From Hevea brasiliensis (Eukaryota; Streptophyta; Magnoliopsida; Malpighiales; Euphorbiaceae), in contig NC_079495.1 in NCBI RefSeq assembly GCF_030052815.1, positions 112,865,677 through 112,929,676 of the forward strand: 64,000 nucleotides of DNA. Direction: 5' to 3'. The notes beneath the pieces were generated by a model that had not been told where the DNA came from, did no database searches, and was given only the letters and a program-made list of their open reading frames with translations. Each line of letters starts with the position of its first letter. Position 1 is the first letter of the stretch. Shown here one piece after another: positions 1 to 10,479 of the stretch. A program made the translations under genes and the position numbers.

Positions 1-1474
1 TTTCTAGTACTTAAATGGGATTAAAAATCCATAAAATATTCGTGGTAGCTCAGAAAATTATGATTCTTTTTGCAATAGCCTAATAATATTACAAAGGACC
101 GCGGGGCAAAGTTTTAGAATTTTTAGAGCTTATTTGGGTAGTTTTTGCAAAAATGATCAATTATAAAGACTAAACTGTAAATTTACATATTGTAATTGAC
201 GACTGTTTGGATGGGCCCAAGAGGGGCTGTGTGATATGATTGAGTTGTGGGTGTATGGTTGGTGAATATAGAAGTGCGTTTTGAGCCCTTTTGCAGGTTG
301 GATAGGTCCTAGGTATAGGGGAGACTCTGCCGGATTTTCGACATGACTTAGGACATATTTAGTCTTTTCTTAGTTTGTATTGAGTCAAATTTATTAAATA
401 ATTGTAATAAAATTATTAGGTGAGCCAGGACAGCCTTCTTCCTCTGCCCAACTGCCACAGTGATTGCTATCAAGTCCGTGAGTAAAATATTAATTTTAAT
501 TGTAATTTCGATATTATTATATGTTTAAGCATGCCCATGCATCACTTATATGTTTGTATCTATGTAGTTAAACTCTAGGCATGTTTTATGTTGCATTCAT
601 AACTGTTAAAGTGCCATGGATGTTATTGTGGTAATTTGGAGTAGTGTGCGTGCGTTGGTGTACGTGAGATGTGGTGTTGACTATGGATAGGACGGGCAGA
701 CACGGCTTGAGATCTTCGCTGGGACTCGATCCTTTGGGGTAGACACGGCTTGAGTTCTTCGCTGGGACCTCGATACGATTATTAAGTGGAAGTCCGAGCT
801 GAGTTCTTCGCTGGCACAGGTTGGATTAAGAGAGCTGTATAGGGGATTAGCTCTCATATATGTATTGTTTGACATTGTTGGGTGTGTGAGTGCTCCAAAT
901 TACCTTTTTGCTATTATGATGTGAAATTATTGCTAATGTTGCATTTCACTCTACAGGGTGCATTAGCTTTTGATAGTTATAGAGATTATGGTTAAAATTG
1001 ATATATTACTCTCTGAGTCGAACGCTCACTTCTGTTCAATATTTTTTCAGGCCACAGGAGGATATTTTTGAGGTTAACCTGCTTTTCTCCCTCGCAGGTC
1101 GTTTATTTATTTTTCTATAAACCTGTTAACTCTTAGAATTTTCGCATGTGTTAGAAATATTTATTTAAATTGGGTCTGTAATATATATTGTTATTTTAGA
1201 CCTGTAAACTTATTATTTTATGCATGTTGATGGACTGGATGAGGGAGCTGAGCTCCCCAATTGATTATATAATGTGTTTACAGGTCGAGTGAGTCAAAAA
1301 CTCCCCGTTGAAAGGTCCATTTTATGGCCGGACTCTGTCCGGTTGAATTCTTGAAATTGGGCCTAAATGGGCCTTAGAGTTGGGTTAAGGAATAGTTAGG
1401 CTTACTACGGGCCTCGGGGGCTTTAGGCTGGCCCAGGTCCTAGTGCCGGTCTGGCCCATAGGTTGGGTCGTGAT
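1..1474 (+). mobile_element. Gypsy-type LTR, 3' part, cut by window edge
   Basis: The stretch has no coding capacity and ends with gggtcgtgata, a one-base variant of the gypsy-type LTR end GGGTCGTGACA. Copia coding sequence begins directly after it, so it looks like an LTR (solo or truncated) inserted in an older copia element. Internal marks of such LTRs are present: a ggtgagccaggacagcc block near 420 and a ttttttcaggccacaggagg block near 1043. Plus orientation is inferred from similarity to the layout of other LTRs here. The LTR start lies outside the window, so no target duplication can be checked. Confidence 0.6.
695..817. repeat. Short imperfect repeat inside the LTR (three units)
   Basis: Three imperfect units share the core gagttcttcgctgggac, at about 695-730, 739-774 and 792-817. 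The first two are 36 bases long and 44 bases apart; the third is shorter and diverged. It is a minisatellite-like stretch within the LTR. Confidence 0.6.
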
Positions 1475-1892
1475 ACTAAAGTCTATATTTGAAAAAGGTA
1501 TTAAAGAGGTTTAACATGCTTGATTCCAAGAGAGAATTATTACCAGTGAGACATGGTATCCACCTTTCTAAAGAGATGTCTCCAAAGACACCTGAAAAAA
1601 GAGAAAAAATGGCAAGGATTCCATATGCTTCGGCTATTAGAAGTTTGATGTATGCAATGATGTGTACTAGGCCGGATATCGCATATGCTGTTAGTTTGAC
1701 TAGCAGGTTTCAATCCAATCCAGGTTTGGAACACTGGATAGCTGTCAAGAACATCCTTAAGTAATTGAGAAGAACTAAGGATTTATTCTTGGTTTATGGA
1801 GGTGGTGACTTGTAATTGGATGGTTATACTGATTCTGATTTCCAATCAGATATCGATGATAGAAAGTTTAGCTCTAGGTTTGTGTTCATTTG
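1475..1892 (+). pseudogene. Ty1/copia reverse transcriptase C-end and RNase H start, broken
   Basis: The plus-strand frame reads through plant copia signatures: KKVLKRFNMLDSKRE, then MYAMMCTRPDIAYAVS and LDGYTDSDFQSD, the start of the RNase H active-site region. In-frame TAA and TAG stops lie at about 1762 and 1814, so it is dead. The 5' side is cut by the LTR ending at 1474, and the 3' side runs into the assembly gap. The frame is open upstream of 1489, so no start codon belongs here; it is an internal slice of a polyprotein. The family call is secure, the copia lineage is not. Confidence 0.85.
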
Positions 1893-1992
1893 NNNNNNNN
1901 NNNNNNNNNNNNNNNNNNNNNNNNNNNNNNNNNNNNNNNNNNNNNNNNNNNNNNNNNNNNNNNNNNNNNNNNNNNNNNNNNNNNNNNNNNNN
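1893..1992. other. Assembly gap of 100 N
   Basis: Exactly 100 N. This looks like a placeholder of unknown true length. Comparison with the other LTR of element A suggests about 1 kb of LTR, plus its flank and target duplication, is missing here. Open frames crossing it are artefacts. Confidence 0.97.
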
Positions 1993-4088
1993 AAAATGTG
2001 ACATCATTGTATGCAAAAAGTCAAATTCTCAATTTTTGTGTGCTAGATTGGTCTAGCTTAAAGTCCTATTTCCCTTGGTTTTTAGCTTCTGGTCAAAGAA
2101 GCAAAATTGTAGCTCTATGTCTTATTGCACACGGGGCAAAATTTCAGGTCATTCCAAGTTGTGTAGACCAAGATATGGTCAATTTGCTAAAGCTGGACAG
2201 ATTGCACTTTTAGTGCACAATTTGGTCAATTTTTAGGTCACTTTTGGTTCGGCAGTTTTTGTGCCCGAACTTGTACAAGCCATTTGACTTAGTTATGGTC
2301 ATTTCTGGGCTTTGGTGTCTTCATAAGACTTGTAGATATAGGTCTTAACTATTCATGGTCAAAATTTTAGGTCAATTGGACCTGTTCTGAGTGAGTTATG
2401 GCCTAAAAACTAACTGCTGCCCAAATGGTCAGTTTTCAGGCCTCAAATGCACTAATCCGGTTTTGGTCACTTTTTAAGGTCAGTTTCTAGGCAGAATTTT
2501 GGCAACCTTTCTACATGAAAGTTGGCCTATTGGGTGTCTAGTTTCACCCATATTCGCCTCATACCAATTGGGTTCATAGTTTGGCACTTATGGCGTTATT
2601 TAGGTGCTGCCTTCAATACACAACCTGCACAAAGTTCATACACTTCCAATTTAATGTTCCTTCTCCTCCTCATTACTACAATATTCAATCAACAACACTT
2701 CTATACATATATTGTACACAATTTCAGCAACAATTCTGGGCAGAATGTTCAAGTGCTCAATGCACACAAACCATCATTAAGTTCAACATTCACTTCCACC
2801 AAAATTCAACATACTTCAATGTTAATATTACACATATACTTCAACATATTCATACTTCCACATCACTTACACTTGCTGCCCACAAATTGACATTAACATA
2901 TATCATTAATAACCATATATTCACACACAAATTCATGCTATTAGGGGCTGCCAAACATGGCAGTTTGCTCAAGGCTTCAAGGATCCATTTCACACCTTTA
3001 ATCTAAACACTACATGTACATACTTGTGCACAAACTTACTCTAACTTTTATTTGAATCAATCAACCTTCATTTTCATTCATTAGAAGTAAAAATAACTCA
3101 AGCTCAACAAGGGTTCATGGCTGCCAAAAATGGACAAATTCATTTCTCACTATTTCTTTCATTTCTCTTCACCAAAACACTCACCTCAACCTAAACACAA
3201 GCTTTACTAAAGCAAGGGAGGGATTTTGGACACTTACCACTTGAAAGCTTCCTTCAAACCTCACCAAATCTTGTTTTTCTTGCTGCCAATATCTTCCCCA
3301 AGGTGAGTATGCAGGCTTTAATGAACGAAGGAAGTGGAAATGAGGGCTTGATGATGGAGAGTGAAAGCTCCATGCATGGTGGCCATGGAGGACTTTGAGA
3401 GGATTTACGGCAAGGTTTTCTCAAGGTTGAAGATGACCCAATTCTGCCCACTAATGCTTATTTTATGTAGTTTATAATATAGTTAGTGGAGCACTTATGA
3501 GTTGTTTAATGTTTAATTAGGTTAAGGTTCCTTTATTTACACATTTACCTCTTTTCTTTCACAATTTACATAATGCATCATAATTTAATTTTTCATATCA
3601 TTTCTAAGGTGTAATATCATTTATTTTTAATGGAAATTGAGCTCAAAAGGCAACATTAGGTTTCAAATTACCAAAATACCCCACTTGGGTTACATTCCGA
3701 TTTTTGTAACAGATTTTGTCTGCTTCTCGATTTTTCGTTTTCTTTGTACTAATTTATTAATTTTTCTTTGATATTTCTAGTGTCAATTACATTTCAATAA
3801 ACCTTTATCTGTGTCTCAAAATTAAATTCGAGGGTTCCTGCGGTCTGGGGTGAACGGCCTTCCCAGTGCGGTCACCCATCGCTGTGGTGCCGACTCGTTT
3901 AACTTAGCTTCATTTTCTCTCTTTCATTTTTGTTTGATTTTTCTTGTATTTTCTTTTTGATTTATTTCATCATTATATGTCTGTTCACTATCACCGAAGT
4001 GTAGTTCCAGACATACTGACTTTCCTGGACTGTTATTTGGCCACTGGAGTAAAAGAACGTATAAAATATGTACAGTGGGGATGTTACA
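1993..4088 (-). repeat. Element A left LTR (3' LTR in element sense), partial
   Basis: From about 2003 this aligns base by base with 9900-10479 joined to 22768-24289. It ends gggatgttaca, which is the LTR start TGTAACATCCCC read on the minus strand. The first ten bases after the gap do not match the partner LTR. Open frames such as 2581-3006 lie in non-coding LTR and are chance. Confidence 0.9.
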
Positions 4089-4102
4089 ACTCTTTCCCTC
4101 TA
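4089..4102 (-). other. Polypurine tract of element A
   Basis: Read on the minus strand it is a purine-rich run (AGAGGGAAAGAGT core) directly abutting the LTR start. This is where plus-strand DNA synthesis would be primed. Confidence 0.8.
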
Positions 4103-4112
4103 AATAAAAATT

Positions 4113-5589
4113 TCATCCTCGAAATTTACCTGATATGAAGAGCTGAGGGAACTGTTGTCTCATTGTCTCCTCGCTCTCCCATGTTGCCTCTTCCGTGTTG
4201 TGGTGTCTCTATAGGATTTTCACTAGTGGAATTGTCTTGTTTCTGAGCTCTTTTATCTCTCGTGCCAAGATTTTAATTGGTTCTTCTTCATATGTCAGGT
4301 CAAGTTGTACCATAATTTCTTCTGCTGAGATGACATGTGAAGGATCTGATCTGTATCTTTTGAGCATCGAGACATGGAACACATTATGTATCTTGTCCAG
4401 CTCAGGTGGTAAGGCTAACCTGTAGGCTACTGGTCCCACACGTTCTATCACTTCATATGGGCCAATGAACCTAGGGCTTAATTTTCCCTTTTTCCCGAAT
4501 CTCAACACTTTCTTCCACGGTGATACTTTGAGAAATACCTTCTCGCTAACTTCATACTCAATGTCTTGTCTCCTCAAGTCAGCATAAGATTTCTATCGGT
4601 CTGAGGCAACTTTCAAATTGGCCTTTATCAGTTTCACCTTTTCCTCTGCATTTTATCAGTGCAGCCCCACTAGCTTATCTTCACCCAATTCAGTCCAACA
4701 TACAAGTGTTACGTATTTTCTCCCATACGATGCTTCATAGGGTGCCATTTGTATGCTAGCTTGATAGCTATTATTATATGCAAATTCTGCCAGTGGAAGG
4801 TATCTGTCCCAACTTCCCTTAAACTCAATAACACAACTTCTCAGCATATCCTCGAGGACCTATCATATATATTCGGTTATTATTATCATTATCAGTTCAA
4901 TTATTGTTTACAATAACTCAATGAGTTTCAAAATTTACCTGGATTATTCTTTCATACTGTCCATCCGTCTGAGGATGAAAAGCCGTACTAAAATGGAGTT
5001 GTGTGCCCAAGGATTCTTGTAATTTCTTCCAAAATCTAGATATAAACCTCGGGTCTCTATCAGATATAATGGAAAGTGGAATTCCATGTAGTCTAACTAT
5101 CTCACTGATGTATAATTCTGCTAGCTTTTCCAGTGAGTAGTCCGTTCTGACTGGCAGAAAATGTGCTGATTTGGTTAACCTATCCACAATCACCCATACT
5201 GCATCATGCTTCTTCTGAGTGAGAGGTAGACCACTGACAAAGTCCATAGTGACTCGGTCCCATTTCCATTCAGGTATGTTTATGGGCTGCAACAAACCTG
5301 ATGGAACTTGATGTTCTGCTTTGACTTGTTGACAGGTCAAGCATCTAGTTACATGGTCAACTATGTCCTTTTTCATACCTGGCCACCAGTATTGGAGTTT
5401 CAGGTCATGGTACATTTTTGTGCTTCCTGAGTGCATAGCATACACACTGTTATGTGCTTCTTTCAGAATACTGGTTTTCAACTCTTTATTATCTGGTACA
5501 CATACTCTATCTTTATGGTACAGACACCCATTTTCTTTCACTTCATATTCAGTTTCCTTCCCCTCAGTGATTTTGCCCATAACAGCCAT
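4113..5589 (-). pseudogene. Element A integrase with C-terminal chromodomain, degenerate
   Basis: Integrase inserts the element DNA. Visible in minus-strand order: an HHCC zinc domain (H, H, then CLTCQQ) at about 5300-5470, catalytic core with TMDFVSGLP, IISDRDPRF and the glutamate in TDGQYERIIQ, a GT-AG gap at 4860-4938, then the C-terminal domain ([11 protein letters not shown]) and a chromodomain ending near LF. A tryptophan codon of the chromodomain has become TAG at about 4210; after it the frame continues through EEATWE to a natural stop at 4113-4115. A further break lies at about 4577-4660. The chromodomain in this clade is thought to direct insertion to heterochromatin. Fold and order are clear; function is lost. 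Confidence 0.85.
4860..4938 (-). other. Putative 79-bp phase-0 intron in element A integrase
   Basis: The minus strand reads CAG|GTAAAT ... TGATAG|GTC. Removing the 79 bases joins ERIIQ to VLEDML in frame, the same joint that is contiguous in element B as ERVIQ-ILEDML. The segment is strongly AT-rich and contains an in-frame TGA seven codons in. Element C has a 74-bp counterpart at the same codon. A spliceosomal intron is the simplest reading; an unrelated insertion is the alternative. Confidence 0.7.
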
Positions 5590-6917
5590 TAATTTTTCAT
5601 CTGTCTTCTGCCCATCCTATATACATTTGTATGATTCGGCTTCACTTGCAACTCAGCCAAAATAACTCCATCATGAGTTAAGGATAGTTGGGCATTCAAA
5701 GATCTTAATGCTACAATAGATTTTCTGCTTAAAGCATCAGCGACTACATTTGCCTTCCCAGGGTGATAGTCAATCACACAATCATAATCTTTCAGGAATT
5801 CAATCCATCGCCTCTGTCTCAAATTAAGTTCCTGCAGGTTGGCGGATACTTGGACTCTTATGGTGCGTGTATATGTAGCATTTTTCTCCATACTGGTAAT
5901 GCCTCTATATCTTCAATGCGAAGATAATTCTGCTAACTCTAAATCATGAGTAGGGTAATTCTTTTCATGTGGCCTTAAGCGCTGGAAGCATATCGACCAC
6001 TTTCCCTTCTTGCATGAGTACACACCCTAACCCATTGTGTGAGGCATCACTGTAGACTACAAAGTCTTTTCCAGACATTGGCTATGTTAACACTGGTGCC
6101 TCTATCAACATAGCCTTCAGCCTCTCAAAATTGGCTTGACACTTGTCATTCCAGTCAAATTTCATATTCTTGTGTAGTAATTTGGTCATTGGAGCAGCTA
6201 TCAGGGAAAATCCCTTTACAAATCTTCTATAATATCCAGCTAACCCCAAGAAACTTGATCTCGGTTGTATTTCGGGAGGCTTCCATTCCATCACTGCTTC
6301 AATCTTCTTGGGATCCACTCTAATCCCTTCAGCTGATACTACATGTCCAAGGAATGCAATCTCATTCAACCAGAACTCACACTTGGACAATTTAGCATAC
6401 AGTTTCTTCTCTTTTAGAGTCTGCAGAACAATTCTCAAATGCTCATCATGTTCTGCTTTATCCTTGGAATACACCAGGATGTCATCAATGGAGACCACTA
6501 CGAACCGATCTAAGTATGGATGGAAGATACGGTTCATAAGGTCCATGAATGCTGCTGGAGCATTTGTCAAACCAAATGGCATCACCAGGAATTCATAATG
6601 CCCATACCGGGTTCTAAATGCAGTCTTAGGCACATCTGCATCCTTAACCCTTAGTGATGATACGATGCGAGATCAATCTTAGAAAACACACTGGCTCCCT
6701 TCAACTGATCAAACAGATCGTCAATTCTAGGCAACGGATACTTGTTCTTCACTATTACTCTGTTTAACTGCCGGTAGTCAACACATAACCTCATTGTCCC
6801 ATCTTTCTTCTTTACAAGCGATGATCTGGAGCTCCCCACGGTGACACCTTTGGGCGTATGAACCTTGTCTAGTAATTCTTGTAGCTGGATTTTTAACTCT
6901 TTCAATTCGAGTGCCAT
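5589..6917 (-). pseudogene. Element A reverse transcriptase and RNase H, degenerate
   Basis: These copy the RNA genome to DNA and remove the RNA strand. Visible: LRLC-type palm ([13 protein letters not shown]), [39 protein letters not shown], and the active-site loop as [12 protein letters not shown] with both aspartates kept but the preceding Phe changed to Ser. Then the connection domain ([16 protein letters not shown]) and the RNase H entry [12 protein letters not shown] near 6020-6060. Indels scramble the finger region at about 6830-6880 and RNase H at about 5880-6080. Reading frames change at least three times, so it is a pseudogene. Confidence 0.85.
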
Positions 6918-7606
6918 CCTATATGGAGCAATTGAAATTGGGTGTGCGGCATAATCTCAATAGCAAATTCAACTTCCCTTTCTGGTGGCAAACTAGGCCA
7001 TTCCTCTGGAAACACCTCAGAGAAATCCCTTACTGTGGGTATGTCAGATAAGTTAAGTTTACCCTGCCTAGTGTCAACCACGTGTGCCAGATAGGCTTCA
7101 CACCCTTTTCTCAAACATCTCCTTGCAATCAGTGAGATGACATTGGACAAGAAATCTGTCCTTTCACCCATAACTATTATTTCTTCGTTCTCAGCAGTTT
7201 TCAGAGAGATTCTCTTCAATTTACAATCCACTATTGCCTGATGATGGGATAACCAGTCCATTCCCAAAATCACATCAAACTCATGGAAAGGTAGTTCGAT
7301 TAAGTCTGCTAAGAACTCTTTCCCTTAAATCTTCAATGGACAGCCCTTATACACCTTGTTTACTACCACACTGTGGCCTAGTGGATTTGTGACCAGGATG
7401 TCTTGGTCACTTTCCTCCACTGGTATTCCCTTTTCTACGAGCAGCTTGATACAAATATATGAATGAGTAGATCTAGGATCCACTAATGCATGCACAGAAA
7501 TATTATAAAGGAGGAACGTACCCTTGATGACATCTGGAGCATCCTGTTCCTTCTGTGCCCTTATAGCATAGGCTTTGGCTGGTTTTCTGCCTTCTACTCT
7601 CTCCAC
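6902..7606 (-). pseudogene. Element A aspartic protease and linker to reverse transcriptase, broken
   Basis: The protease would cut Gag-Pol. The active-site motif, LVDPGST in element C, reads ALVDPRSTHSYI here: the active-site glycosine position holds Arg where the relatives have Gly. The conserved ILGMDWL lies at about 7255-7273, followed by the linker with [12 protein letters not shown] and the FP(D/E) segment that leads into reverse transcriptase. A stop at about 7325 breaks the frame between protease core and linker. Confidence 0.8.
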
Positions 7607-7635
7607 AGACTATGACATAGGTTTTACGTGAAATC

Positions 7636-8757
7636 TGCATTTGCCTCGGCCTTACGACCTTCTACCCCTTGGAGCTGGAGGGGCAGGCCTATCAGTTGAT
7701 ACTGGAGTGGATGTAGCAGTTTTGCAAGGACAATCTCGGACTAGGTGGTCTGTAGATCCACATCGTAAACAAGCACCTATCATCCTCCAACATTCACCCT
7801 TATGCCATTTTTGGCAATGTGGGCAAGCAACAGATACTGCTGGGGTTGGTCCCCTGTACCCTGTCCCTGGAGAGCTAGCCATTGAAGGGGTGGACTGGCC
7901 TCTCCTTGGTGCAAACTGAGATTTGGGCCTCTGTGGTGACCACGACTTGGTGCTCTCTTGAAACTCGAGTAGGCGAAACTTTGAATTTCTTGCTAGGGCG
8001 AGAAGATGTCTGCGTCGACCACGACCTCTTTTCATTGTCTGTCCCTTCTATTCTGCTCATTCATTCTAACCTTTTCAACCTTCAGTGCAGCTTCCACTAA
8101 TTTGGCAAACTCTGTAATCCCCAAGTGTAATCATTACTTTAATGTTATCATTGAGTCCTTCCTCAAATCTCTTGCATCTCTCTGCCTCATTAGGGACTAT
8201 TTCACGCCCATAGCGGCTCAGTCTGACAAATTCTCTTTCATATTCAGCCACTTGTTAGTGTCTGCAGCGTAGGGTAATAAACTCCCTTCTCTTCTCTTCT
8301 AGGTACACCTTTGCCCACATACTTCTTTACGAACTCGGTGAGAAAGAAATCCCAAGTTATCTGTGCAGTGGCACCTCACTAGTTCTTGTATCCCACCATC
8401 GGTATGCATCATCTTGCAGTGATAATCTGACTTCCAAATTATGCTCTGAGTACAATGAAGTTGTTTCAAGATATTCGATTCTGTCCAACCAGGTTTTAAT
8501 TTGTGTGAATCATCTTCCCTTTTGCCCAGAAAATCCACTGCTCCAAACTTCCTGAGTCTCTCCATATGAGATTTTTGATGTGGAGGTAGTGGTGGTGGCA
8601 TAACTCCTGCCATCTGTCTAAAGAACTCAGCCATTTGCTGAAATATGGCTGATGCATTTGTCTTGGTGGAGCAGTTCCCTCTGTCTCCTGGTTCAGTCAT
8701 AGATGGAGCATGACTCTCCACTTCCTCATCGACCGCTCTCTGCGATGTGGAGTCCAT
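7636..8757 (-). pseudogene. Element A Gag with zinc knuckles, degenerate
   Basis: Gag would build the virus-like particle and bind RNA. I place the start at the ATG at 8755-8757 (MDSTSQRAVDEEVES), matching the start in element C; an upstream ATG at 8781 is less likely. The capsid part loses frame after FLGKREDD. Towards the C-end a non-canonical CPHC..H..C knuckle and a canonical CX2CX4HX4C knuckle (CLRCGSTDHLVRDC, about 7735-7776) are intact. Proline-rich linkers surround them. The protein is broken by at least two frameshifts. Confidence 0.8.
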
Positions 8758-8869
8758 ATTCTGATTAAAATAACAAAACAAATCAAAAGATCTGCATTAA
8801 AGTCATCTTAACACTTACAATGCAATGCATGATGTGCAATCTATCTAGGTCCAGAAACGCCTAAACCGT

Positions 8870-8881
8870 GCTTTGATACCA
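8870..8881 (-). other. Primer binding site of element A (tRNA-iMet)
   Basis: On the minus strand it reads TGGTATCAAAGC, one base off the TGGTATCAGAGC complement of plant initiator tRNA-Met, five bases inside the LTR. Confidence 0.85.
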
Positions 8882-8886
8882 CTAAA

Positions 8887-10479
8887 TGTAACACCCCTTA
8901 CCCGTCTATAGAATAGCCGAGCAAGGCATGCTACACGGCGTGCCGGAGCACCTAGTCAATGAATATCACATTTTCTAAACTCAATTTGATTTTAAGAAGT
9001 GTTTATGTGTTATTTATAGCATACTAGTTCTATTTTCACACTTTAATAAAGTCAGTGTTTTAAGACTGGTAATAAAAATTTGGCAAGGTGCCATCTGTAT
9101 TTCGGACAAAATGTCCTTCCAAACCTGTTGAAAACAGTTTAATATGACAATATTAAAATCTCAAATATTTCACAGTCTTTATTTCTCAATAAAGTCTATA
9201 GATTTTTACAGTCATTAAACAGTTCTATAATACAGTCCATAATAATTTAAATATATACAAAACATCTCCATGTTATTTAAAATGTACAAGATATTACAAA
9301 CTTTAGAGCTTTCATAATGTTACAAAATACAAGACCAAATTTCAAAAATACAATAAAAGTACAAAATAAAGGTTATCCTAAGTCCTACCATGTATGCAAT
9401 GTAGTGCAGATGACTCTGGACTCCTGTGCAGATCTGATGTCTCACCCGGTCGTAGGTCTGCTGGGCTCCCCAGCTGTATCTCCAATATCTACGCGTTACA
9501 AAAGCAACGCGCTAAGCAATTTTGCTTAGTAGTGCCAAATATATAAAGAAATATACACTAAAATAAAGTAAATAAAGTATTTACAAATTTTTAGTGGTGC
9601 TGTATGGCATGAAGCCATTTACAGAACAGCTGTCAGAATCCTATTGGCATGCCAACCTATCCATACTAGTCAACTAGGCAAACTAGGGCACATTATAAAT
9701 TAATTGTTTAATTCTTCAATCTTTGGAGTTTACTAACTATTGTATAATTCACAAGTCAATGCATCTGTTGACCTTTTTAGGTAATATGGACAAGTTGTTT
9801 CTAGCATCAATATGTCACAATTTATATCTCAATATGCTGCCAATATAGTGCAATTTACCATTTTTACAAGTTGGCATTCATTGCCAAAATGCTTCAAGCA
9901 TCATTGTATGCAAAATGTCAAATTCTCAATTTTTGTGTGCTAGATTGGTCTAGCTTAAAGTCCTATTTCCCTTGGTTTTTAGCTTCTGGTCAAAGAAGCA
10001 AAATTGTAGCTCTATGTCTTATTGCATGCGGGGCAAAATTTCAGGTCATTCCAAGTTGTGTAGACCAAGATATGGTCAATTTGCTAAAGCTGGACAGATT
10101 GCACTTTTAGTGCACAATTTGGTCAATTTTTAGGTCACTTTTGGTTCGGCAGTTTTTGTGCCCGAACTTGTGCAAGCCATTTGACTTAGTTTTGATCATT
10201 TCTGGGCTTTGGTGTCTTCATAAGACTTGTAGATATAGGTCTTAACTATTCATGGTCAAAATGTCAGGTCAATTGGACCTGTTTTGAGTGAGTTATGGCC
10301 TAAACACTAACTGCTGCCCAAATGGTCAGTTTTCAGGCCTCAAATCCACTAATCCGGTTTTGGTCACTTTTTAAGGTCAATTTCTAGGCAGAATTTTGGC
10401 AACCTTTCTACATGAAAGTTGGCCTATTGGGTGTCTAGTTTCACCCCATATTGGCCTCATACCAATTGGGTTCATAGTG
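8887..10479 (-). repeat. Element A right LTR, first part
   Basis: Starts tgtaacaccccttacc and runs until element B cuts it after CATAG. The part up to about 9890 resembles the C-family LTR; the part from about 9900 resembles the B-family LTR. It resumes at 22768; together the two parts are 3115 bp. Confidence 0.92.
10475..10479. repeat. Target site duplication CATAG, left of element B
   Basis: CATAG precedes element B and recurs at 22763-22767. The uninterrupted left LTR of A has a single CATAG at this position (2575-2579), which proves the empty-site state. Confidence 0.97.

Noticed and set aside
1796..2213. Open frames spanning the N gap
   Set aside because: They join copia coding sequence to LTR sequence through N and are artefacts of the gap.
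2581..3006. 141-codon plus-strand open frame
   Set aside because: Lies in the A LTR, has low-complexity His/Thr/Ile composition and no family resemblance; its partner in the other LTR differs in frame.
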